Assembly: GCA_902363125.1 (NCBI GenBank)
Contig: CABIZD010000007.1
Location: forward strand, 1 to 15,715
Source of the DNA: Coriobacteriaceae bacterium
GTDB lineage: Bacteria; Actinomycetota; Coriobacteriia; Coriobacteriales; Coriobacteriaceae
Direction of reading: 5' to 3'
DNA length: 15,715 nucleotides
In this document: one piece after another, positions 1 through 6,593 of the stretch
Layout: every line of letters starts with the position of its first letter
How positions within the stretch are numbered: the stretch's first letter is position 1
The notes under the pieces: model-generated
What the model saw: only the letters and a program-made list of their open reading frames with translations
What the model was told of the DNA's origin: nothing
Database searches by the model: none
Made by a program: the position numbers and the translations under genes

Positions 1-1
1 C

Positions 2-52
2 GCCCGGATCGTCGCGGAGATAACCGAGACCTACGGCCTCAGGAAGGAGTAA
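2..52 (+). CDS. 3' end of an upstream gene (partial, unidentified)
   Basis: The first 51 bases read open in one plus-strand frame as a 16-residue tail, ARIVAEITETYGLRKE, ending in TAA at 50-52. The composition (alternating charged and hydrophobic residues, helical look, basic/acidic end) resembles a real protein C-terminus and GC use is that of a GC-rich genome. The rest of the gene lies outside the window, so no function can be given. It would converge on the minus-strand RloAB operon. The short length makes chance possible. Confidence 0.4.
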   Translation, partial: ARIVAEITETYGLRKE

Positions 53-140
53 GATTCGGCTGGCGACGGCAGCAGGCGATGCGCCTTCTTACACCACGCT
101 CGCGCGCGCGATCGGGTACGGTGAAAAACCGAGATCTGTC

Positions 141-158
141 AAACAGTCCCCTGTTTTG
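141..158 (+). terminator. Small hairpin followed by T-run, possible weak terminator
   Basis: AAACAG (141-146) and CTGTTT (151-156) form a perfect 6-bp inverted repeat around the loop TCCC, and a T-run begins within the right arm (TTTT, 154-157). It sits about 90 bases after the TAA of the partial upstream gene and could terminate it. The stem is AT-rich and short, so the call is weak. A similar hairpin with the same TCCC loop lies at 15687-15704. Confidence 0.3.
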
Positions 159-185
159 GGCATCCGCGACCTGCAGTTTTGTTGG

Positions 186-220
186 CAAAAATCGATGTGC
201 GCTCGGCGAGTTTCGATTTT
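186..220 (-). terminator. Possible terminator downstream of rloB
   Basis: AAAATCGA (188-195) and TCGATTTT (213-220) are perfect 8-bp inverted repeats with a 17-base loop that itself holds a short CTCG/CGAG pairing. Read on the minus strand the right arm runs into five T's, about 90 bases after the rloB stop codon. This fits an intrinsic terminator for the rloAB operon, but the outer stem is AT-rich. Confidence 0.35.
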
Positions 221-307
221 CCCCGCACTTCTCCTACGCACCGGACTCGCAATAGCGCAGTACAATCCGCCAATCGCACTAACCGGAAAGCCAATCCAGC
301 GACTCGC

Positions 308-976
308 CTAGCCAACCAGATACGGCCCGATTACATCGAAAATTTCGCCCACCTTGGTTGCGGGATTTTGCAAAGAGGGCTTGAGGTTACCCAGCTCCCT
401 ATGGTGCGTATCGAGGCGCCCAGCACGCTGAAGTGCCTCGCCCCGTTTATCGTCCACTGCTTCGAACAGCCCGCCCAAGTTCTTGCGGTACTCGATGCCC
501 AAGTCCTTAGACATCGCCTGAGCAAGGGCGCGCTGACACTCCGCGGCCGACATGGGGGCAGACGTATAACGAAAGTGCAAAAGCGGCCACAGCTCGAAGC
601 AGGGGTTCGACCACAACGCGTGGAAGGTCCTCGATTCATCGGAGAGCTCGGTGCATTTGCGCTCCATCGCGTCAAAGTCGGACGCAGGGAAGTCATCCTT
701 GTCATACACGAGCCACACATGGTCGAACGTCTCGGGCGCATAGCGACAGTGTTCGACGGCGAAGTCAAGCAGGTCAAGCGTGTGTTTGCCGGTTCCCTTA
801 ACGACAATGGCAACCTTACGCTCGTTAGCCGCGCCCAACGCCGCACGCATACCCTCAAAGTAGCGAGGCTCGGTCTCCTTGCCCTCGCTCACTACAAGAT
901 GACGCGTCATCTGAACCATGCGCGAGCGGCCCCCTCGCTTGCCGCTACGCCAGCCCTTCGGCTTCTTCGCCACCAT
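308..976 (-). CDS. rloB: RloB/AbiLii-family protein (Toprim-like fold), probable defence effector
   Basis: The 222-residue protein matches the RloB family as I know it. After a basic N-terminus (residues 1-22, many K/R) comes the hallmark VVSEGKETEPRYF (28-40), whose Glu31 would be the Toprim acidic residue, then LVYDKDDF (89-96) with the Asp92-x-Asp94 pair, and the family signature NPCFELW (124-130). RloB-like proteins are usually 200-230 residues, so this looks complete. The Toprim-like fold suggests metal-dependent nucleic-acid cleavage, which is inference. The ATG lies one base after the stop of the upstream ATPase gene, with GAGGAG about ten bases upstream, so the two genes are almost certainly co-translated. 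In AbiL-type abortive-infection systems the ATPase partner is thought to control this protein. It acts in the cytoplasm. Family assignment is firm; the defence role comes from family and context. Confidence 0.85.
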   Translation of the reverse strand: MVAKKPKGWRSGKRGGRSRMVQMTRHLVVSEGKETEPRYFEGMRAALGAANERKVAIVVKGTGKHTLDLLDFAVEHCRYAPETFDHVWLVYDKDDFPASDFDAMERKCTELSDESRTFHALWSNPCFELWPLLHFRYTSAPMSAAECQRALAQAMSKDLGIEYRKNLGGLFEAVDDKRGEALQRAGRLDTHHRELGNLKPSLQNPATKVGEIFDVIGPYLVG

Positions 977-977
977 G

Positions 978-2195
978 CTAATCCCACTCCTCGATGCGGG
1001 TGAGATACGGATCGGCGCCGTAGCGACCGGACAGGTATTGCTTGTCGAAAGCCGCGTTCTTGCTTACCAGATTACCGTTTGCCTCGTGGATGTCGGCGAG
1101 AGACCACAGTTGGCTCGCCTCCCCCTCGCCGCGCGCAGCGAACCATATCTCGTCACGGCGGAACACATCGTTTCGCATGGTTGACACATCCTGGGACGAG
1201 AAGATGAGCTGCGCGCCATTCTTGTTGACCTCAGGATCCTTAAACAACAGAATCACATAGCGAAGAAGCTTCGGGTGCAGTTTGGCGTCGAGCTCGTCTA
1301 CCACAACGGTGCCACCACGTTCAAGCGCTGTCATCAGATACGCAGCCAACCCCATAAGCTTCTGGGTTCCGGCAGATTCCTCGGATAAACGCAGCTCGTA
1401 TGACTTGCCGCCCACCTCGTGCCTCACGAAGACGCGCTGGCCGCGCCACTCCGGCGCCCTTTCCACTCTGAAGCCATCAATACGCACATCAACGGCGCGC
1501 AAAAAACGCGTGACCTCGCGCGAGTCGCCCTCGTCGAGCATTTGCTCGAGCATCCGCTCCAGGTAGGAACTGTTGTAGTTGAGAAACACAGTGTCGAGAA
1601 ACCAGTTGGCCGCCTCCTGGACCACCGGAGCATCGAAGTTGATGCAAAGGAACGATAGGTACGGCAGGCTCGGGTTGAACCTCGCAGCCGTCACAAGCTT
1701 ACGCAGTGTGGGGCCGAGTTCAACCTTTGTATCCTCGCGCTCGAACAGCATCGCCGTGCGCGACGCTCCCAATTTACGCCGCCACAGCCCTTCGGACACG
1801 ATCTCATCGGCGTGTACAGACAAAACATAGCGGTACTCATGCTCGCCCGCGCGGTAATAGAGCTCGAACTCGGTGGGCTCGGCAGCAGACACGTCATCGA
1901 ACTCAAACGCCGAACAACGGGCTATCAAAGGGCGATCACCCTCTGGTGTATCAGCGCTGGCAGACAGCAATCTAATTGGTCTGGCTACCGCCGAACGAAC
2001 GTAGTCAAGAGCCTCGAGCAGATTAGACTTGCCGCCAGCGTTGGGCCCGTACACCGCAGCCACCGGAAGGAAACTCTGCCCGTCGGAACACTCTATGAGG
2101 GAACGCTCAAACTCCTTCATCGGCGTCGCCTGCATGGAAAGCTCCGCCTCGTCGCGATAGGATCTATAATTCCTGAAGGTGAACTGGCAAAGCAT
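978..2195 (-). CDS. rloA: RloA/AbiLi-type AAA (ABC/SMC-like) ATPase
   Basis: Cytoplasmic ATPase of the AAA_21/RloA type, 405 residues from the chosen start. Motifs: N-terminal FRNYRSYRDEAELSM (residues 6-20, typical of RloA and RecF-like ATPases), Walker A GPNAGGKS (50-57), ABC-like signature ESAGTQK (273-279), Walker B TVVVDELD (296-303) followed by HPKL, and a C-terminal QYLSGRYGADPYL block common in the family. The position of the usual switch histidine (TTHD/SSHD) reads SSQD (333-336), so histidine is replaced by glutamine. The frame is open upstream to 2339, but a promoter at 2250-2277 makes that extension untranscribed. The ATG at 2195 begins the conserved FRNYRSY block; ATG at 2207 is an alternative but has its GAAAGGA directly against it. 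One base separates it from rloB. It probably senses infection or gates RloB; this is inferred from AbiL. Confidence 0.85.
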   Translation of the reverse strand: MLCQFTFRNYRSYRDEAELSMQATPMKEFERSLIECSDGQSFLPVAAVYGPNAGGKSNLLEALDYVRSAVARPIRLLSASADTPEGDRPLIARCSAFEFDDVSAAEPTEFELYYRAGEHEYRYVLSVHADEIVSEGLWRRKLGASRTAMLFEREDTKVELGPTLRKLVTAARFNPSLPYLSFLCINFDAPVVQEAANWFLDTVFLNYNSSYLERMLEQMLDEGDSREVTRFLRAVDVRIDGFRVERAPEWRGQRVFVRHEVGGKSYELRLSEESAGTQKLMGLAAYLMTALERGGTVVVDELDAKLHPKLLRYVILLFKDPEVNKNGAQLIFSSQDVSTMRNDVFRRDEIWFAARGEGEASQLWSLADIHEANGNLVSKNAAFDKQYLSGRYGADPYLTRIEEWD

Positions 2196-2249
2196 CGTCC
2201 TCAACATTCCTTTCATTATTTTGAAAAGATATTTCAGAGTTTCTCTTTG

Positions 2250-2277
2250 ATTATAGATTTTAAGTAGGCTAAAGCAA
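2250..2277 (-). promoter_or_regulatory. Sigma-70-type promoter of rloAB
   Basis: On the minus strand TTGCTT (2272-2277) and a perfect TATAAT (2250-2255) are separated by 16 bases in an AT-rich stretch. Transcription would begin near 2243, about 48 bases before the chosen rloA ATG. The site lies between the terminator of the next cassette and rloA, so the ATPase/RloB pair appears to be its own transcription unit. Confidence 0.65.
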
Positions 2278-2383
2278 GTGCTTGCTACATCAATGACAGC
2301 AGGCGCAAGGTGCAAACCGCCCATACTCGACCATCCCATTGCCGGAATGGCGTTTAACTAGCACGTCACACATTACATGCATG

Positions 2384-2422
2384 AAAAAAGGGCAACACTC
2401 TCTAACAGAAAGCGTCACCCTT
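2384..2422 (-). terminator. Intrinsic terminator of the MBL/membrane-protein cassette
   Basis: Read on the minus strand, AGGGTGAC..(2421 downward) pairs with ..GTTGCCCT (ending 2389) in a stem of about 14 base pairs (including four G-U pairs) with a five-base loop at 2403-2407. Six T's (2384-2389) overlap and follow the base of the stem. It lies about 130 bases after the hydrolase stop codon and before the rloA promoter, separating the two cassettes. Confidence 0.75.
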
Positions 2423-2490
2423 AAAGCTCCCAAAAAGCTTTTGTATATCAGGACGACATTCTACGCTATTTCAAGGAGACTGAAGGTCAT

Positions 2491-2529
2491 ATCATGGCCT
2501 GTAAGGTAAAAGCACAGACAGGCCATGAT
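2491..2529. repeat. Perfect 12-bp inverted repeat in the 3' region of the MBL gene
   Basis: ATCATGGCCTGT (2491-2502) and ACAGGCCATGAT (2518-2529) are exact reverse complements with a 15-base loop. The element lies 20 bases after the hydrolase stop and about 70 bases before the intrinsic terminator. No T-run follows on either strand, so it is not a standard terminator. It could be an RNA hairpin stabilising the 3' end, a protein-binding site, or part of the cassette's boundary. Confidence 0.7.
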
Positions 2530-2549
2530 TGAACGAGGCAACAGCAGGA

Positions 2550-3449
2550 CTAGCGATCACCGCAATCAAAAGAGCCCAAATAATACAGCGAACCCTTCAC
2601 AACCGATGCATTAGGGTCTCGGTCTAAAAAATTGACACTGTAAGAAGGAGATCCAACGTAAACGTGAGTCTTACCGGCCTCGCAACAGAACAAAATATCG
2701 CCAGCGCTGTTCTGTGTCAGAGTGTTGTAATTCGAGTAATACTCAAGCTCGTCTGACGGAGCTTTTCCCACAACGATCAACCGAGGGTCCAGCTTATCCA
2801 GCCATGTCTTAGGAACGCGACCGGACTTCCGTCCATGATGCGGCGCAAAAAGAATGTCCACAGGCGAAAGCGCAATGTCATCTTCGATCGCCTCCATGTA
2901 GTCATTCTCCATGTCACCAAGCCAAAGCGCACGGACCCCTTCATCAAGAGAGTAGACAATCGCAGGACTAATATTATTGGGTTTATCAGAGCTTTCGGCA
3001 TCCCGCAAAGCATCCCGGAAGGTCTCATTATTCACATCGGGCCAGAGGACGCTAATCCCAGCAGAACCGCGCTCACCATCAGAAACGTTCATCCATTTGC
3101 GCTTACACCCCTTGTATATTTTGTAAGCGCACGACGACTCCTTCAGATCTTTATACTTTTTGAAACTCTCAGTCTGCATGGACTTGGAGACATTATTGTC
3201 AACGTAATAGAAATTCTTAATAAGCCCGAGCTCATCAAGATACTCAATACCCTGAATATGATCTTGGTCCGGATGCGTACTGATAAAACGAACGACGCCC
3301 TTTTTCCCTGCAAGGTTTTTGACCTCATCAAGGATTTCCGACTTACGCTCATCGGTAATATTACAGTCAATCATGCTGAAGTTATCAGTATTGTGATTGA
3401 TATAAAACATGTCGCCGTTATCAACGGACAGAGACTTAATCTCGCTCAT
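2550..3449 (-). CDS. ComEC-like metallo-beta-lactamase-fold hydrolase
   Basis: A 299-residue protein with a complete MBL-fold metal site of the ComEC type: THPDQDH (58-64: His59, Asp61, Asp63, His64), GD in WLGDMEND (Asp179) and APHHGRKSG (203-211: His204-His205). No signal peptide or membrane segment is seen, so it is cytoplasmic. MBL proteins with HxDxDH include nucleases and phosphodiesterases; which substrate this one cuts cannot be read. The frame opens from a TTG 18 bases upstream, but ATG at 3449 with GAGGAG ten bases before it is clearly better. That ATG lies inside the end of the membrane-protein gene (14-base overlap), so the two are translationally coupled and probably work as a pair. 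A perfect hairpin and an intrinsic terminator follow. Fold confidence is high; the biological role is unknown, with defence suggested by the neighbours. Confidence 0.85.
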   Translation of the reverse strand: MSEIKSLSVDNGDMFYINHNTDNFSMIDCNITDERKSEILDEVKNLAGKKGVVRFISTHPDQDHIQGIEYLDELGLIKNFYYVDNNVSKSMQTESFKKYKDLKESSCAYKIYKGCKRKWMNVSDGERGSAGISVLWPDVNNETFRDALRDAESSDKPNNISPAIVYSLDEGVRALWLGDMENDYMEAIEDDIALSPVDILFAPHHGRKSGRVPKTWLDKLDPRLIVVGKAPSDELEYYSNYNTLTQNSAGDILFCCEAGKTHVYVGSPSYSVNFLDRDPNASVVKGSLYYLGSFDCGDR

Positions 3450-3948
3450 GGTTATCACACTCCTCAAGATTGAAGTTGATTCGTTTTTCTACATACCGTT
3501 CCTGCTTGATCCAGGAGGCAACAAATAAGGCGATAAAAGAGCACAGCGCCGCTGGAAGCCGATGAGATTCCGGCAACAATGATGCAAGCAGAATAATTAC
3601 GAGCAGGACACCGGCCCCCGCCAGGCTGCGATACATATTTGAAATCATTAAGAGCTGCTCGACCTTTGGATCGCGTTTCTGAGCATATGCAAAGGCAGAA
3701 TAGTCCCGCTTTCCGGTCGGTTGAAGTTTGCGGACCAACGGTTCAATGCAAAGAGAGCCAATCCGCGACGCAATAAGACCGAGAACATAACTCATCACAA
3801 ATAGTGCCAGCCAGTTAGAGCAGTCGACACAACTGCCCAACGGCATCTGACTGACGGAATATGTTACGAGTGCACCCGGTAAGAGCACATTGAACAGATC
3901 GTAAGCAGAGATTTTTCCAAGCAAATCATCTAGATAGTTATTGGCCAA
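3436..3948 (-). CDS. Small four-helix membrane protein, partner of the MBL hydrolase
   Basis: A 170-residue protein I cannot assign to a named family. An amphipathic N-terminus with SAYDLFNVLLPG (residues 14-25) leads into four likely membrane segments: about 18-37, 44-65, 107-126 and 130-146. A basic cytoplasmic loop (about 66-105, rich in K/R and aromatic residues) separates helices 2 and 3. The tail (147-170) is charged, ending ECDNHERD. Similar '(Y)DLFN.LLPG' starts occur, as I recall, in small membrane proteins beside defence or signalling genes, but this is recollection. The start is TTG at 3948, supported by a strong GGAGGT nine bases upstream; no ATG gives the full first helix. The 3' end overlaps the hydrolase gene by 14 bases. 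It may anchor or gate the hydrolase, or be a membrane effector controlled by it. Confidence 0.75.
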   Translation of the reverse strand: MANNYLDDLLGKISAYDLFNVLLPGALVTYSVSQMPLGSCVDCSNWLALFVMSYVLGLIASRIGSLCIEPLVRKLQPTGKRDYSAFAYAQKRDPKVEQLLMISNMYRSLAGAGVLLVIILLASLLPESHRLPAALCSFIALFVASWIKQERYVEKRINFNLEECDNHERD

Positions 3949-4806
3949 TAATTACGCACCTCCAAGAATCCAAAAGCCATCCTTCGCATTTTTTACAAAC
4001 TAACCCACCCCGCAACGCAAGTGTCAGGTTCTTGAAGAAGAGCTATTTAGAAATGATTTGAACAAACGGGGGCGCATACTGCTGTTGACCAATAAGCGCA
4101 CACGCCCCTAAAGATATTTAATGGACCATCAATATGGCCTCGATTTTGACAACTATTCCATCCGACTCCTTCCGAACAATTAGGTTGTAATGGGGAAACG
4201 ACGCTTCTCGTTGTTTCAATTGTAGCCCTTCGCCAGTTCCATATCCTGTTTTCTTTTTTGATGATGAACACAAGATGTTGTGTTTTAACAGGTAAACGCA
4301 GCTAAAATAATGCGGAACTTATTCACGCGAAATTACGAGTCAGCTCATCCCCTTGTAGACAGCACCCTTGACCTGCATGAAAACATAATTAGACTCAATC
4401 GCTTTCGCCCGGTACAAAGTCATCCACATCGAATACCTGTTCGAAATTAACAAAAGATTTTGCTTGACCAACATGTTGAGACGCCCGCTTATTGCCCGGT
4501 CGTAAGCCGCAATAAACTAGGCAGCAGCCTCGCTGACTTTTCCCGAAAGGCCTCAGTGCCGAGTCTCGAAGAGGCGCAAGGCGACCTCATGCTGGAGTTG
4601 CCGCATCAGACATAGTCAACGAAGCACGAGCCCGAGCACCGCCGAGGACTAAAGCGGGCCCGCTCCCTCCCCCACCCCAACATCCCCCAGAAAGTTCGCT
4701 GATGTTGACTGGGGTTCCCGTAAAATAAACCGCAACAAAATATGTGCGGAGTGCTGGCCTGGAGCTGCCTTCGGACCCTATTGGCTGCTCACCGAGAGGC
4801 TCCGCT
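3949..4806. other. Long region without a convincing gene
   Basis: About 860 bases separate the membrane-protein gene from the transglutaminase-like pseudogene. A 74-codon minus-strand frame (4047-4271) lacks a ribosome site and recognisable motifs. Shorter open stretches at 4340-4550 on the minus strand (for example a 44-codon ATG frame ending at 4340) also show no family I know; they could be remains of a decayed gene. Small symmetric sequences are present: GAAACGAC/GTTGTTTC around 4195-4217, and a perfect 12-base palindrome AGCGGGCCCGCT at 4653-4664 beside a C-rich stretch to 4690. A TTGACT at 4704-4709 might be a -35 box for the downstream gene, but no -10 box is at a normal distance. Confidence 0.5.
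3992..4020 (-). promoter_or_regulatory. Candidate promoter of the membrane-protein/MBL cassette
   Basis: On the minus strand TTGCGT (4015-4020) and TGTAAA (3992-3997) are spaced by 17 bases, about 45 bases upstream of the TTG start. The -10 box is poor and the spacer GC-rich, so this is a tentative call. Confidence 0.3.
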
Positions 4807-6489
4807 ATGAAACGACCCCTTTACTACCTGCTCTGCGCGATCGCGTGCACGTCCATGGTCGGCGCGACGATGCCCATGGCAGCCATTGCGGAAGCCATCC
4901 GGCCTCAGGAGACCGGCGAGCAGCAGGCGCAAGCCGACGCCACGAACAGCGACACAGGCAAGGCCGAAGACGGTGCCGGCACAAGCGCGACAGCTGATAC
5001 CGTAGAGAACAGCGCCGCAACATCCACCGACACCAGCGCAGCTAACATGGAAAGCGCCGACGGCACCCCCCACCACGCCCGGCACCATCGCCGCAACCGA
5101 CGCGGCCAACCCCACCCCATCCCTTAGCGCCCAAGCCACCCCCACGCCCGAGACCATCTCCACCACGTCACAAACCGGCTACGCCCACTCCGCCACGGCA
5201 GCCCAAAACGGCGTCACCTTCACCGTCTCGTGGAACGACGCCCCCGCGGGCACCGCGACGACCTTCCACGTAACCCAGACCAACGGCTCGTCCCAGGCCA
5301 AGGCGCGCATGGACGTGCCCACCTATTGGGACGGCGGCAGCCAGGAAAGCGTCTACGACCCGTCGCGCCCGGCATGGGGCAGCTACCACAGCCTGGGCAC
5401 CGCGGGCCACGACTTCACCTTTGACTTCACGGCATCCGGCACGTACCGCATCCACTTCTACTTTATGGACAACGACAGAAACGACCCTCAAAACGACAAG
5501 GGGATCTACTACCTGCGCACCACGGCGGAGGTGACCGTAAACGACGCCGCCCGCCCGAGCGTCACGCAGATCGTCAACGGCGCCGTGGACCTGTGCAGGC
5601 AACAGACAGACGGCTCGGAATACGACATGGCGCTGTGGCTCCACGACTGGACGCTCGACCAGCTGGAGTACGACCACGGCCTCAACTGGTGCTCGGCCGA
5701 AAGCGGCCTCACACGCCACCAGGGCACCTGCGAGAGCTACCAGCGCATCTACTCCAAGCTCCTTGACGCCGCGGGCATCGCCAACGGCCGCATCACCGGC
5801 AACGGCCACACCTGGAACGCCGTAAAGATCGACGGTAAATGATGCCAGATGGACCTAACCTGGGACGACACGAACGACAACTGGTACGGAGACCTGGACC
5901 AGCGCCATCTGTACTTTGGTCTGACCGACGAGCTCATGGCAATCGCCCACTCCGACCACCCGGCTAACTACCAGAAGGCCGACTACGCCTACCGCTCAAC
6001 CGACCTGTCCAACAATTACTCAGTGCGAAATGGCAAGGCCGATGAATGGGCGGAGAAGTATGCCGACCGCATTCAGCATCACTTGGATGCCAAGGAAAAG
6101 AGCTTTTCCATTGATGCCGGCAATCAGTCCTTCCCGCCGAGCATCTCGGGGATTCAGAACGGGATTGCTGCTTATGCGATGAATCTAAGGGAGTGGAAGA
6201 CCGGTGGCGCCAAGGTTGAGCTTACTGCGGCATCTAACGTCACCAAAGAATCGAACTACAAATGGTGCGCTAAGTACGACCTAACAGCTAAATACCAAAA
6301 CACAGCTTTGGAGAGGGTCGTCGACGACGGCGCCTACCGGGTGGCGAGCGCGTTGGACAGATCTATGGCCGTCGCGGCCTCGGCCTCCGGGTGCAGCATC
6401 GCTACGGACCCGGCATCGCGTCTGGCAGCATCTCCATAGCGGTCACCGTCCTTTTCCAGAATCCGTATTATGGTATTCCGGATTCATGA
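4807..6489 (+). pseudogene. Secreted transglutaminase-like protein, disrupted by three lesions
   Basis: The start at 4807 (AGAGG seven bases upstream) encodes a signal peptide: MKRPLYY, a hydrophobic core, and an AIAEA-type cleavage site near residue 30. A Thr/Ala/Ser-rich linker follows. In the C6 run at 5066-5071 the frame must shift by +1: with five C's the reading passes smoothly into TTPGTIAATDAANP. Next come a beta-rich domain (about 5180-5540) and a transglutaminase-like core with Cys in GTCESYQ (near 5730), His in GHTWNAV (near 5810) and Asp in DLTWDD (near 5855). TGA at 5840-5842 replaces an expected Trp codon (DGK-W-CQMDLTW). Near 6405-6412 the frame must shift again; the other frame then continues GIASGSISIAVTVLFQNPYY to TGA at 6487-6489. 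Intact relatives would be surface or secreted crosslinkers or proteases. Three lesions indicate real decay rather than one sequencing error. Confidence 0.8.
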
Positions 6490-6593
6490 ACAGGGACAGT
6501 TTTGCCCTTTTTGACGGCTGGCCGTCTGCGGATTTACATCAACATATCCGACGAGATCGAAATCATAAGTCACATTAAAACAATGATTAACAC

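Noticed and set aside
108..120. Alternating CG run (possible Z-DNA or repeat)
   Set aside because: Only about 12 bases long in a GC-rich background; not evidence of a feature.
179..1003. Long plus-strand open frame (274 codons) across rloB
   Set aside because: It is antisense to a strongly recognised RloB gene, has arginine/proline-rich shadow composition and no ribosome site.
2196..2339. Longer N-terminus for the RloA ATPase starting at 2339
   Set aside because: A good promoter at 2250-2277 lies inside this stretch, and the extra 48 residues do not resemble the family.
2835..3473. 212-codon plus-strand frame opposite the MBL gene
   Set aside because: It is the antisense shadow of a protein with complete MBL motifs; no recognisable domain of its own.
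4047..4271. 74-codon minus-strand frame in the gene-poor gap
   Set aside because: No ribosome site, no motif and Cys/Trp-rich random composition; kept only as a remark in the gap entry.
5840..5842. TGA as a recoded Trp or selenocysteine codon
   Set aside because: The position is Trp in the natural reading, but the same gene has two frameshifts and other genes in the window end normally in TGA, so simple nonsense decay is more likely.
6513..6535. GACGGC/GCCGTC hairpin after wzx as operon terminator
   Set aside because: On the minus strand the stem is followed by A's, not T's, and the loop would be only two bases.
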